A DNA stretch of 64,000 bases from Erodium maritimum. Taxonomy: Eukaryota > Streptophyta > Magnoliopsida > Geraniales > Geraniaceae. A program made the translations under genes and the position numbers. The notes under the pieces were generated by a model that did not search any database, had not been told where the DNA came from, and saw only the letters and a program-made list of their open reading frames with translations. The stretch lies in NCBI GenBank assembly GCA_963921825.1, contig OY997594.1, positions 68,247,675 to 68,311,674 on the forward strand. The letters run 5' to 3'. This document shows, one piece after another, positions 24,381 to 36,149 of this stretch (within the stretch, counting starts at the first letter, position 1; each line of letters opens with the position of its first letter).

Positions 24381-25100
24381 CTCCAATTGCACAGCGAGGG
24401 ACACAACAACCACTAGCAATGCTCCAAGTCTCTCCTCCAAAAATCAACCAAACCGACAACAACCCCCTTGAAATATCCTAACCCAGAACCCTAAAAGCCA
24501 AAACCAGCATCAACAACAAAGATTCAGATCCATACACGAATCAAACCCAACAACAAGTAACAATTTCAATCGAAACAAACACATATCATCACCCATTACC
24601 CTTTCCTCAACACAAGGAAGTCAGAAACGAGATCACAGATGCACATGAACAAACCAGAAAACAAATGCAATCAATGGAATCTAATCAAGCCATAGCTTAA
24701 TCCTAATCACCCAAAACAGAGGATTTTGCACATTCGACCAAACGGGTTCCGAAAACGCGAAACGATGAATCAAATGCAGACCCAACGTCGGAACCCAGAA
24801 ACCAAAAACAACCCAGAAGCTCATACCTCTTAAGAATCAAAGACCCGGGTTGGAAAAGCAATGGATTTGAATCAAAAGACTGACCTTTACGTCGGAAATT
24901 CAACGCCGGTCGGAGCCCAGAACTTTGTTTCGTTGATTCTAGAGAGAGAAACCAGAGCGAGGAAGGGAATGGTGAGGTGGGATCGATATTTCTTCGGGGA
25001 AGAGCAACCGAAAAAAATGGGGGAGAGAGAGAGGCGTTTGGGCTACGGAGCGAGACGGTCCATGAGGACAGCCGAGAGCAAACTGTCTCTGAAATCGGAT
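24381..25100 (-). other. Fimbrin 5' leader and probable leader intron
   Basis: A donor (TTAAGAG then GTATGAG) at 24826 and an acceptor near 24490 (GGCTTTTAG) suggest one leader intron. The first leader exon would be above 24827. The upstream stretch 25000-25100 is rich in GAGA runs. Open frames here are shadows of GC-richer leader DNA. Confidence 0.45.
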
Positions 25101-25531
25101 TTGGGCGAGCGGTTATTGCGTACGCGCGAGTGTAGAATAACGAAATGCACTCGCTCCCTCTGACCGCCAGATCGGGATCATTTGAGGACACGTGGTTGGG
25201 AAGTTTTAGCAGACGATATTGTTTTTGTCCTTATTCTGCCCCAAATCGGTTGTTCTTACCTCACAAAAATTTAGGATTTTACAAACAAACCGTTTTGTTA
25301 TTCGTGGTTGAGATGATTTGGGGATTTAGATTAGAGTAACCAACTTTCTATCCAATAACCTATTTAGGCCTTTTAACTTAAATTAAGTTAACAAACTGTT
25401 CACTACAATTTGATATACTTGGAGTTTAATTTTTTTTTAGTAAATGCAACTTGTATTTCTTTAGAGAGAGTTAGTATATGTTTGAGGGTCTTAACGGGAC
25501 AAACACAATAATTCTGAAACGACATAAACGT
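25101..25531. other. Intergenic, fimbrin upstream
   Basis: AT-rich DNA with no recognised gene or bounded repeat; contains the fimbrin promoter by position. Confidence 0.35.
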
Positions 25532-26282
25532 CTAAGACGTTTTTGATTGAAATGTCATGAAGGCTAATAAAACATGAAAGAAAATAAAGGTGTCATTAAG
25601 GCTAACTAATACATAAAGTAGAACAAAATTAAAAACTAAGACCGACTGACGAACACTGCTTAAGGTAGGGCCTGTAGACCGTTGGGTCCCCCGAAGGTGA
25701 CACGTTTCTTCCGTTGTAAAACTGAACTTGTGAACGTCAAAGCAACGATGATAGATGTGATTCAGGGATCCCTCCCGATAAAAGTCCTTGAATCCTTGGG
25801 TAGAACAAAACCAGGTGATCATCTTACCCCAGAACTGGGATAGAGATCGGGAAAGAGGCAACGGTGGAGGCCAAGGAGGCGGAATCAGTGATGGCGGCTT
25901 CACTGGCGATTGCAGAGGCGGCGGGGGTTGCATAGAAAAGAGGATCTGAGACGGGGATGGCGGTTTATGTCGAGTAGGAGCAGGTTGCGACCACCTGAGT
26001 TTCAGAGGGGGGCCGGAGACGAGACCGGAGGCACGGTGTTGGTGGTGGAGAGGAGCCAACACCGTGGGGACTAGAGGCGGGAGAGAGGAGTCGGACATAG
26101 GCCTGGAGCGACGGCGGTGTGCTAAGGCTAAGGAACCCCTAGCAGCCACAGGGGGCCGGAGACGAGACCGGAGACACGGTGTTGGTGGCGGAGGGGAGCC
26201 AACGTCGTGGTGCCGGACATAAGCCGGGAGCGACGGCAACATTGCGCCTATCCTGCGGGGGTCGAAACCCTAGCAGAGAGGT
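25532..26282 (-). mobile_element. Probable non-autonomous LINE-like repeat with Pro-rich open frame
   Basis: A minus-strand frame of 236 aa is open, but Pro/Arg/Ser-biased and without a known domain. It starts just below CTCTGCTAGGGTTTCGACC, the same kind of 5' end as the LINE copies at 46.9 and 63.8 kb. It contains an internal direct repeat: GCCGGAGACGAGACCGGAG occurs at about 26010 and again at about 26155. The 3' tail and target duplication were not found. I treat it as repeat DNA, not a host gene. Confidence 0.45.
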
Positions 26283-27290
26283 TTTCCATCCTAGGATTTA
26301 TTATTCGGAATGTTGAGAAATATACTTGGAGTTTAACTTATTGGGGTTTTTTACTAATCAAAAATTTATATTAAGACAGAAAAGGCCACAAATAATTAAA
26401 CTAACAATAAATTTTAACGGGTCAAATTAAGAAACGACAAAAAAAGTTAAAAATTGCATCATCTAGAATGGGTAAGTTGACTCGTCTTAAGCTCCAGATG
26501 TCGAATTAATGAACATTATCACAATAAATCATGAAAATAAAATCCATTAACCTTTGAACAATAATACGTGTAGAAACAAGTTTCGAGCTTTATATTCAAC
26601 ATCAAAATACTCAAGCACCGATTACTTTTGCTTACCCGGCTTATGTAGTGTTTCTAACCCTTGAAAAGTATGAGAGGACTAGATATGCAATATGTGTATC
26701 CTTTTTAGGAGTTTTCTTTGAAATAAGTAACAATATATCTAATATGTGTATCCTTTTTAGGAGTGTCCATTGATATAAGTTTGAAAGTGATTGATGATCA
26801 AATTGAATTAAACTCTAGAGAGTGCAGGTTTAAAGGAATCTAATTGTTGATGTGATATTAAAAAAAGTTGAAAGCTGAATTTAGAGATCATTAATAAACA
26901 TACTCGAATGTCCTAAGTATTTATTTGAGTAGGAGGCCTAACTAACAATAAATATGGTTAGGCATGAGTTGAATACATCATCATACATGTTGAGTTGACA
27001 GTTCTCCTAACAGTTATGTAATTTATAATACAAGATCTATATGGTAAGAAAAATTGACCAGAGATAATTATTATGTTTGGCATTATAGGTCAACTAGTTG
27101 TGATCCTCACGATCTTGAACCGACAGGAAACGGGATTGCATTTGCTTTCAACGTACCCATGATATCAACACCAGTACGTCAGTCAGAACAACGTAACCAA
27201 TGTTATTTGTACTTGTTAAACGGTTTTTACGTATTCATTATATCGTGTATGTTAATATCTGATTGATAAGCGATACGTAGATTATGTTCA
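26283..27290. other. Intergenic AT-rich DNA
   Basis: No gene seen. AATATGTGTATCCTTTTTAG is repeated at about 26690 and 26740. Part of 27195-27290 resembles 31545-31640. Confidence 0.35.
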
Positions 27291-29357
27291 TTTAAAACGT
27301 GCATAAAATTTGCCCTTCTCAACATCGGCAACGTCAGGGTCTTTGGTCTTGGTTGATGCTGGTGGTGACCTTTCCCCTCCTTTCCTCTTCTCCCTTCTTC
27401 TTTTCTCCGGTCCACTTCGAGTTCTCTATCTTCTCGGTTCTGATTTTCTGGTTTCTCTTGTCCTGTTTCACGGTTCGGCTGACTATCCTTTGTTGTCTTT
27501 CTCAGCGTCCTTCGCAGTTCGGCCGTCTCCTCACAGCGTTTGTTGGGGTTGTGGTTGTGGGGGTACTCGACCTCGCCTCAGATCAGGAATCTGAAGCTTT
27601 GTCCCAACCGGAAGCTTCAGCTCAAACTTCGCTCCTTCAGGTCCTCTCGTTCAAGTGCTACTGGTGCTCGTTTCATAGGTACTTTGGTACTGCTCGTGGG
27701 TTCCAGTTCGCCGGGAAATTTTGAAGGCATGTCCTTTTTTTTCGACCGAAGTATGGCTCTGTTTTCCGACCTTGGTGGATGAAGTCCAATTCTCTTGTGC
27801 TTATGGGCTGCTAGTTTGCAGGTTCTTTGTTGCTGCTCGTGAGTTCCAGATCGTTGGAAAATTTTGGAGGCTGCCTTTGTTTTTTCCGGTCGGAACCCTG
27901 CTTTGTTTTTCGGCCTTGGTGGCTGGAGTCCATGTCTCGTCCAGTTGGCTGAGTGCATGTGCCCTAGGTGAAGTTCAGCAAGTTTGTACTTTGGTGGTGT
28001 GGTCTCCCAGAGCGTTTGTATCGGATTCTTAGGTTCTCGCCGGTGTCGGGTTCTGATAACTCGGAACAGGTGCGACCTTTGGTGTGGCATTGCGCTTCTC
28101 TTCTAGCTTTGGTGTCAGAACGGTTCGGGTATGGGTTGGATCGATATCATTACAGGCCTTCCCATACGAGTGCTTGTTTGGTTTCTGTCGACAAGGAGTA
28201 ACTGGTCTCGGTTTTGAAACGCTCAACTCGAGTTCCAGCTTCGGAATCCTAGAAGTGGTGATTTGTTGTTGCCTGCTGGGAGTTTTGAGCTCGTACTCGG
28301 TAGAAATACTGGTCCTACCCCTTTGGGCCTTATCTCGATGTTGACCAAATTTAAGATTCGGAGGACTGAGTTTGAGCTCCAATGTCTTTTCTGTAACTTG
28401 CGGTCGGTCTCGTTGGTGGAGCGTCTTTCGGGTCATTGGAGGTGTCCAGTTCCAACTCTGGTCGTGGGACGCGCTTCTTCATCCTACAGTATATGGACCG
28501 TTGCGGAATTGCTCTAGGTACATCTGGTGGTTCGTTTGTTTACCAGGTGTCTCGCTTCAAATCCGGTCGTGGGACGTGTATCTTCATCCTCCCGGGTATT
28601 GATCGTCGTGGATCTAGCGGTTCGTCGTGGTACTAATATTGGTATATCCCTCTCTTCAGCTTAAGTTTTGTGTCCCCATATTGCCCCCTTTAACGATTTC
28701 TGATTGATATGCATATGTTTCCTTCCACCTTTGTGTTTAGGACTCGCCGGTTTAAGGTGTTGTCCACCGGTGAGTGTTTAGGCCATTGTGCCTTTCAACT
28801 GCTTACTTTCATATTCGTTTTAGGGGTTTCTGTGTTTGGGTGGGTATTACTCACCAGAACTGTCCTTTTCGCTTGCGGTGTTGGCTGTCGACGTGCTAGT
28901 GTTCGTCATCCAGTATATGTGACATGTTGATGGTTCTAATGAGACATGGTGTTCTACTTGCTTAGGTCGTTGGTTGGTTTTATGTCAGTATTGCTTGTGC
29001 TTAATGGTTGTAAAATCAGGGTTAAAGACCTATTTCATTTTGTGAGCTTCATGGCTGTAAAATCCAGATGTTATGACATATTCTTTTACTTGTTTTGCAC
29101 TTAATGGTTGTAAAATCTAGGTTTTAGACCTTCATTGTCTAGTTTGCTCCCATGTTAGAAAGCCGAGGTTCTTTGTATAAGAATGTTTTTTCATGTTTCA
29201 GGTATCTCCCCGTGGTGGGGTTGTCATGAGGCTGAGTTGCCATGTCAGCGCTCGATTCACTCATTGGTCTGTAGGTAGACCATCTTCATGTACTCATTTT
29301 CATCTTCTAAAGAGGCTTAATTTAAATATTCATTCGCCGATCAAAAAAAATTGTTAC
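27291..29357 (+). mobile_element. Non-coding retroposon (~2 kb) with LINE-like tail and internal repeats
   Basis: GC-richer than its flanks. It contains duplicated blocks: 27678-27797 resembles 27818-27936, and 28448-28510 resembles 28555-28615. CTTAATGGTTGTAAAATC occurs at about 29000 and 29100. It ends AAGAGGCTTAATTTAAATA then TTCGCCGATCAAAAAAAA (29310-29350). That tail closely resembles the end of the truncated LINE at 31998 (minus). Several open frames exist, but none is long or domain-bearing. The target duplication is unclear, and the 5' border is approximate. Confidence 0.5.
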
Positions 29358-29648
29358 TCCTACCCATTTTAGAATGTGTAATGTTATAGCCTAGCAAATA
29401 TAGATTTTTTTTAACGTAAGAAAACTTTTATTAATGTAAAGGAAATGAGACAACCAGAAGAATAGTGGGTGAGTAGTACATCCTTAGACAAACTACGAAT
29501 AATTCTCTAAACGAACCTGAGTCATAGGCAAGTTTTTGAAAGATCAAACATCTAGACCTAATTGTTAGTCTTAGTGCCCGTAGTTCAATCCTAAATGTCC
29601 AAATGTATATATCATCGTTAGCAATAAAATTAAAGCGGCTTTATATTA
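29358..29648. other. Repeat flank interrupted by a solo LTR
   Basis: The stretch from the T-run at 29405 looks like a minus-strand retroposon tail. It may continue on the far side of the solo LTR (31257-31680). No gene. Confidence 0.3.
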
Positions 29649-31256
29649 CTTATGTGTTGGAGTAATATATCGATGTGTGCTCTGATCTATGCCCACCATG
29701 CGAATAGAACCATAGATCGAGATAGATCACACTCGATGGGTCCCTAGTCAACAAAGCTTCACTAGAAGTGACTAGTATGAAAGATGGCTCTTTATGGCTT
29801 ACGTTCTGTTAGTCATTGGAATGGGATTCCGGAGTCTGATCATAGATATCATGTGGGACATGATATTGGACGACCCGCCCTGAATATGTGTCATAGATTA
29901 AGTCATGAACATATTCAGTGTTGTAGCTTGTCATGTATCCTTAGACCAAGGAGTCTTTGTGATCGCTATGTAGTCAACAACTGAGTTTGACCTGAGCCTA
30001 ACGTTGTCCGTAACAGGGCTTCCATAACGGCCAGGATTGGCTTGGGGACGGGCTACATGAGTGACACGAAAGACGGCTAAGGGATTTATCCCTCATACTA
30101 AGGTATGGGAAAGATATCGGTTCTCGGCCACTTGATCGAGAGTGACTGGAAGAATAGCATGGCCATGCACATGATACTGGGTATCATATCTTCAGTCATC
30201 TCACATATCAAGGAACGGTGATTGAGAATAATAAGGATGACGGCTCTATTCCTTATCTCAATCAGGATATCGGAGATAAAAGGATAATGACAGGGACGAC
30301 GGAAAGGTTAGAATCGACAGGGTCGATTCGTTATGTAGTGTCAGGCAATACTAAAGTCTCGTTAGTTGCCACTTAAATAGGATCAAGTAAAATGGGATTT
30401 TACGTTGATCTATTGACATGCATAAACCTAAGGGTCACACCGGAGGATGAAACTCATTGACACATTTATGGAGAATGGCCAAAAGGGAGTTGTCTCGGGA
30501 CATGACCAAAACTGGGTTTTGGGTCATGTGCCCGTAAGTGAATAGGACTTTACGGATCGAGACAAGGCTTGGAGTCTTGGGATTGATCGCGTCGGATAAT
30601 GTTGGACATTTCCGGTATGGAAGGCATGGAGGCGATGAGCGAATCACGGGACCTCGTTGGAAATGGTCACGGGCCATGTTCCAAGAGGCCCATGAAAGGC
30701 CCATGCAACCAAGGCCCATGGAACTAATTAATCAAGTCTTGATTAATTAGTACTAAGTAAGCAAGACAAGGATTAAGGTGTTGGTGATTCACCACCTAAC
30801 CCAATCTTGTCTTGCCATACTTTGTCCTATTTACACCTTACTTGACACCATACTTGTCCCATGCCTTTAGTTGGACAAGTATGGGTTTTGTTATGTTTAA
30901 GTCATCTTTTTTCAACATAACAAACACAAGACAAGAATAGGAAACACATTTTCTCTCCCTCTTCCATGGCCATTTCGGGTTTGGCTAGTTTCCTCCTCCA
31001 TTTTTGTGTTCTTGAGTCCTCAAAGAGAAGAACTACGTGGCTTTGATTCCCATGTGGATACGTAGGCGTCTTGGAGACTCAAGCCAATCATTCGTTAACC
31101 GGTGTTCTTGTTTTGGTAAGAACTAGTGCTGAATTTTTCTCTTGTTAATCCATTCTTTGTTAGTTGTTTCATGGTTCTAATTGTCTCTTGGTTTTCATTG
31201 ATTTTCCGCTGCGAGTTGGTTCATCTCCAACCCTACCTCGAGACCCAACACTAATG
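29649..31256. mobile_element. Solo LTR (about 1.6 kb)
   Basis: 29655-31250 begins TGTTGG and ends CCCAACA, the inverted TG...CA ends of LTR retrotransposons. It is flanked by CTTATG (29649-29654) and CTAATG (31251-31256), a 6-bp duplication with one mismatch. No gag or pol frame is inside. The final CCGCTGCG motif before the end is common in plant Copia-type LTRs. One LTR without an internal domain implies recombination between two former LTRs. Confidence 0.65.
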
Positions 31257-31690
31257 ACTATGAGACTACCCAAACAAAATTGAAAAACAATAAAGTAAGA
31301 CTCGTGCAACAAAACCAAAAACAATTAACTAGACCTAAATCCAAAATCATACGCGTCTCGACCTGAGCCCACCCATCACAGCCTGTAAACTTTTGGATCC
31401 TCCAAAGTGAATCTCTAGCTTGCTGAAAGACGTGTGTGGTGTGGGGAAGGATAATATGATATGGTGGAGGGGCATAATAGGGCGGACTACCAATCCTTAA
31501 ATGTATGGATCCCGATGGGGCTTCTTTCCAGTATTGACCATAATAATTCAGTAAGAATAATACATTATATGTTATTTGGATTTTTGTTTCGATATAATCG
31601 TTAAGTATATGCGAGTTATGTTCATTTACAATTAATGGTAGGTCTCATTACTCAAACTAAATTAGAATTTGTAATATTATAGTCTGATAA
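31257..31690. other. Repeat flank downstream of the solo LTR
   Basis: AT-rich, no gene. The end (31620-31690) shows weak similarity to 29350-29400 and to 27195-27290, suggesting an old repeat shared by these sites. Confidence 0.3.
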
Positions 31691-31930
31691 ATTTGGTCCT
31701 CAAGGAGACATTACAATGATAAAGGCTCAATCTTTCATATGAGAGGTTTTGAGTTCGACCCTGAATATGTGTGCATTTGTTGCACTGTTTTTGCATACTA
31801 CGTTGCATTATTTTCTGTTTTGGTATGAAGTCTATAACGTGTTGTTATTATTTGTCATGTGTATTCATCAGATGTATTTATATCTTCTCGTTGATATATA
31901 AAATTTGGCATTATTTCCTCCAAAAAATAG
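31690..31930 (+). mobile_element. Possible SINE
   Basis: A B-box-like GAGTTCGACCC at about 31750 follows a TGGTCCTCAAGG segment at about 31692 that could be an A-box. The stretch ends in CTCCAAAAAATAG. No target duplication was found, so this is tentative. Confidence 0.35.
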
Positions 31931-31997
31931 CCTACTAGATTTAGAGTTTGTATTAAAACAGTACATATGGTTCAAGTAACATAACATTAATTTCAAG

Positions 31998-33897
31998 TTT
32001 TTTTTTCGATCAATGAGATCAAATGTATTAAAAGCCTCTTCTGAGGTAGAGAAATGTTACAATTACGGTGGAAATTGAGCTATAAAAAGAGAATGATCAT
32101 GAGAATGTATACAAAAGAAAACTGATAACTAGAAGATGATAAATCTGGTGGAAGAAGAAACTAGGATGAGTTGAAACCAGAGATTGACTGAGAAGAGAGC
32201 ATGATCCAAGTAAACAACCAAACAATAAACAAGACTCAAAACGTCACCAAGGAAAATAAGCTAAGAGGAAATCATCCTTTTCTTCCTTAAGACACAAGAT
32301 GTTGGAGTTGTGGACTAGACATGAAATGAGAAGAAATGAGAGTGATAAAAGTATGCCCCATTCCCAGCTATAAGCATGATGGACAATTTTAGAGAAGATC
32401 ATGGTTGAGGATTCAACGAAATTGTGGAAAATGAAGGAGTTCCTTGGTAACCATAACTACCAACATGCAATTTTCAGAATATTGTCCCATCTTATATGAA
32501 ATTGAGCTGGAACCAGATGAGACCAAGATTTCATTAGATCCACAAATGAGCCAGGAATTACCCATTGAATCCCCCACCAGGATAGAACCAGATTCCAAAC
32601 CTCCTTGGCCCTTGAGCAGTGAAGAAGTATGTGCCATCCATCCTCAAAGTCCCATTCACAAATTGGACAGATCAATTCCTGAAATGTAAGAGGCATGCCT
32701 CTGTTTGCCAAGAAGCATTTTGATGGGATGACTTCAAGGCAAGCCAACCAACAAAATGTAGAGATTTTAGGGAGAACACTAGGAGCCTAGAGAGTGTGAT
32801 CCCATTCAGGTTTATCAGTAACTTGCCTTGCAAATAAAGAATAAAGCTTCTTAACTGAGAACCTTTTGTCATCCAAAGTCTAGATCAGTTCATCCATAAG
32901 AGGTGAGAACTAAACTAAAGCAATTAAGGAGGATAGAATAGACCATTCAGACACCTCCCTCCCTCTAGGGTCCCTTTGAAGATTCAGACCATTAGGCATA
33001 CATGTCTCAGCTATCAACACACATTTTTCTTGAGAGAAAAGGAAGATCCATGGGAAGAGAACTTTCAAAGGTTAAGAACCCCACCAGACATCGTACCAAA
33101 ATAGAATCATAGTCACAGATCCTAGAGACCAATATAAACCCTTTACATCAAAACAGTCAGTAAATCTTGGCTCCTTTATGAGTTGGAGGATGTGGGAGAA
33201 GAAACTTTGGTTACCAACTTCTGGGAAAGAAGATAGATCCCAAACAGATGAATCCCAACCAAATTTGGAACATATCACAAGTTTCTAGAGATAGTTGCCT
33301 TCTAATGCAAATCTCTATCACCATTTGGCAAGGAGGGCCACATTCATAAGAGTCAAATTCTTGATACTGAAGCCACCATCTTCTTTTGATCTGCAAAACA
33401 ATTTCCAATTGACCTTACAAAAGACATTTGCTATAGAGGACCCATACCAAAGAAATCTCCTTAGTCAACTTTCTAGCATCTTGGTAACTCATGTTGGTGC
33501 TTTGAGAATAGAGAAGTAATAGAAAGGTAGGGCCCATAATGTGGATCTAATTAAAGTAACTCTGCCTCCAAAGGACAGTAAATTTTCCTACTACAAACCT
33601 GAATCTTTTTTGAACCTTTCCACAATGAGCAACCAGGTTAGAATTTTTTAAGATTGGCACCAAGAGAGAATCTCGGATAAGTCATGGGAAGAGAGCCAAA
33701 AGAACAATCCAGAATTGAATGATAATTTGTAGCTTCATCTTCTGAAAGATTTAACGGAACAACAATTGATTTTTGAAAACTAACTCTAAAGCCACTTTCT
33801 AATTGAAACATGTGAAGAGTATATTTGAGATTTGTAACTCCTTGCAACTTAGCCTTTATGAAGAATATAAAATCATCTGCAAACTACAGAGTCGGCG
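31998..33897 (-). mobile_element. 5'-truncated L1-type LINE (reverse-transcriptase C-terminal part)
   Basis: The minus strand starts just at the reverse-transcriptase FADD box (FADDFIFFIKAKLQ, 33890-33841; the codon before it is a stop). It continues with VTNLKYTLHMFQLESGFRVSFQKS. It ends with a zinc-binding RT C-terminal block (CPICEWDFEDGWHILLHCSRAKEVW, about 32680-32600). Many stops and frameshifts. The tail reads TCATTGATCGAAAAAAAAA at 31998-32015. This is a dead 5'-truncated copy and the only reverse-transcriptase sequence in the window. Confidence 0.85.
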
Positions 33898-34570
33898 ATA
33901 CCAGTTCTTCTAAAACCCAAACCTTTCGCGGCGGGGCGTTATGGTCATGTTAGTCCATCGTCTTGATTCACCAGAATCATACGAGATGTCCCTCCCACGC
34001 ATGGGATTGCGTTTAGATGTGATCGGTAAGGTGGATCCTCGCTGGCTCAAACACCGACGTCCCCCATAAGGTTCACTTATAAAACAGCATCCCTCGAAAG
34101 TTCAGCTCATAACATGACTTCACCCAAACGGGCAACCTATAAGTCGACTTCATCCAATACGGAAAATCGAATATGCCGACCTTAAATTGGATTTCAGAGC
34201 AAGACAACTGCATAAGAGAAAGGAGCGATAAAAAATAAATAAGAAAGAAAGAGGAACAAAGAGGAGAGAGATGTCGCCGCCGACAACGGTACCTAAGGTT
34301 TTTTCCTTTACTGATAGCGAGCTTTTTTTCTGTGTGTTCTGTTATAATAATCATAATATTTAATTAAATGTACGCGGGTATTTTTTCTACGAGGAAATGG
34401 ATTCTTAACATGTTCATGGCAGTAATTAGCGTAGCATTGTTTAAAAATATCCCTTCTCTCTTGAAAGATACAAATCTTTGTTTTATTTTTCATATTGGCC
34501 GTATCAAATCATTTGGAAAACAATGTGCACACATTATGATATGAATCAACTACAATCTATTTTTGTACTC
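33898..34570. other. Unassigned DNA between LINE fragments
   Basis: A GC-richer 33900-34075 stretch has one protein-like plus-strand reading (MSLPRMGLRLDVIGKVDPRW), not recognised. CTTGAAAGATA occurs twice (about 34461 and 34572). No gene can be supported. Confidence 0.3.
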
Positions 34571-36060
34571 TTGAAAGATAAAAAATAAATGGTAAGAAAC
34601 CCTAGTTATTTTCTTTATTGGTGTCCTAATAGCTCTATCACCGTCTCTGTCTTCCGTCTCCATGATCGACACTGTTCTTTTCATGTTGCCTCCTGTGCCA
34701 CCCACTCTGTTGACCTTGCCAACATCGACTCTCCTTCTCTGTCCACTCACAGCGTTCACATAATCGGTCAGATGGAGGAACGCCTACAAAAAAAAATCCA
34801 CCACCTTGTCGCCCATAACTCCCCCTCCTCGGCATTGGGATCGCTACTCCTCACAGATAGCTCTGATCCTCCGATGGAAGGTCATTCCAGGGGATCCCCA
34901 CCGGTGCCTATTCCCCCTCCTCGACCGTCTCAGGAGGTCATCCTCCCCAAGTGGGCCCCTAGAAAGCCTAAGCGATTTTCAATCCAGACTACCTCATCGG
35001 GGCTATAGTCAACTAAAACCCTACTGGTATACCCTTTAGTGTTATCAGTGGGCTATATGAAAATTGCGATTCCCTTTCAATGACGTAGTGCCCGATAATG
35101 ACCTTCCCCTAAGGGTTGTCGGTACTTCCTACGTCGCATCCCCTCACTCTCTTGCCGGATCCTACGAATGTTACAACCCTATCGGCCATGACATCCCTTC
35201 CTCCAGTGGTCTTTTCTCAAGACCCAACAGGGGTTTCGTCTTCCAGATTTTGCTGCCATGGGTACGGGGACTATGACCTAAGAAGCCGACTCCTTCAAAA
35301 GTGACAACCCAATCACGTGGACTCCTTTTTGTTGATGGATACCCCCCCCCCCCCCCCCCCCCCCCGCAGTATGGCCCCGAGAATTGTATCAACCCTATCC
35401 TTTCCGCCTTTATCTTAAATAGGTAACCAGAAGGAAGAGGAGATATCAAGGGTAGAGGCATGCTGGCCACCACGGGTATAGAGGACGCCATCGATTCCAA
35501 AAAGCATGTCACCACTAGTAACGATTATATTCCCGCCCTTGTATGACATAGGAGCTTCATTGGAGATGTGTAGGCCCTTACCGGACGAGGATGCTATTTC
35601 AAGGTCCCCACATCGCAACTTCCCTCCCTGGTCTACATGCGTTTTAATTTGGCAGGGAGGTTTTTCTTTCCTCGAACACCTATATGGTTATTCTTGATGG
35701 GGATTATTCTACGAGTATGAGCCTTAGCGGCGGAGGGGATGGTAGTCAAAGATCTCTGCATGTACCAGGCGTATTCCTCTGCATTGTAGTGATTTTATGG
35801 GAAATCCTTCTAACGTTTAGGCCACAGTGGTCGGGTTTAGATCGATCCGGAGATGGTTTTTCTTTGGTTTTCATTCTTGTTTTTGCTATATTTTGGCTTC
35901 TTAGTTTCATTATAGTTTTTGGTTGTTTTCTTTCTTATACTCCCACCTTAAAGGCCGACGATGCCTCAGGCTCTGTTTTAAGATTAGTTGTGGTCTATCT
36001 ATGGAGGGACTATTATCCACATATTCTTCTCGTACCATCTTCCAGTTATGATCAATAAAG
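34571..36060 (+). mobile_element. Degenerate ORF1-only retroposon, weakly similar to the DUF4283 family
   Basis: The frame 34589-35008 (139 aa, Pro/Ser-rich, ending PKWAPRKPKRFS) has the look of the N-terminal part of the ORF1-type genes elsewhere here. It is followed by broken frames. A late AATAAAG lies at 36055. No zinc knuckle or reverse transcriptase was found. Borders are uncertain. Confidence 0.35.
35342..35365. repeat. Poly-C tract (24 C)
   Basis: An uninterrupted run of about 24 cytosines inside the degenerate retroposon. The exact length may reflect sequencing or assembly. Confidence 0.9.
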
Positions 36061-36149
36061 TTTCTTACGCTAAGAATAATAATCTATCTTTGTATAATCA
36101 AATCATGTTTAAAGTTCTTTTTTTTTAAACAGATGCTCTAGTTTGGCTC

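Noticed and set aside
25532-26242. 236-aa Pro-rich frame as a possible host gene
   Set aside because: It begins at a LINE-like 5' end, has an internal DNA duplication and biased composition, and no domain.
33900-34075. Possible organellar or rDNA insertion because of higher GC content
   Set aside because: I could not match it to any rRNA or plastid gene motif that I know; left unassigned.
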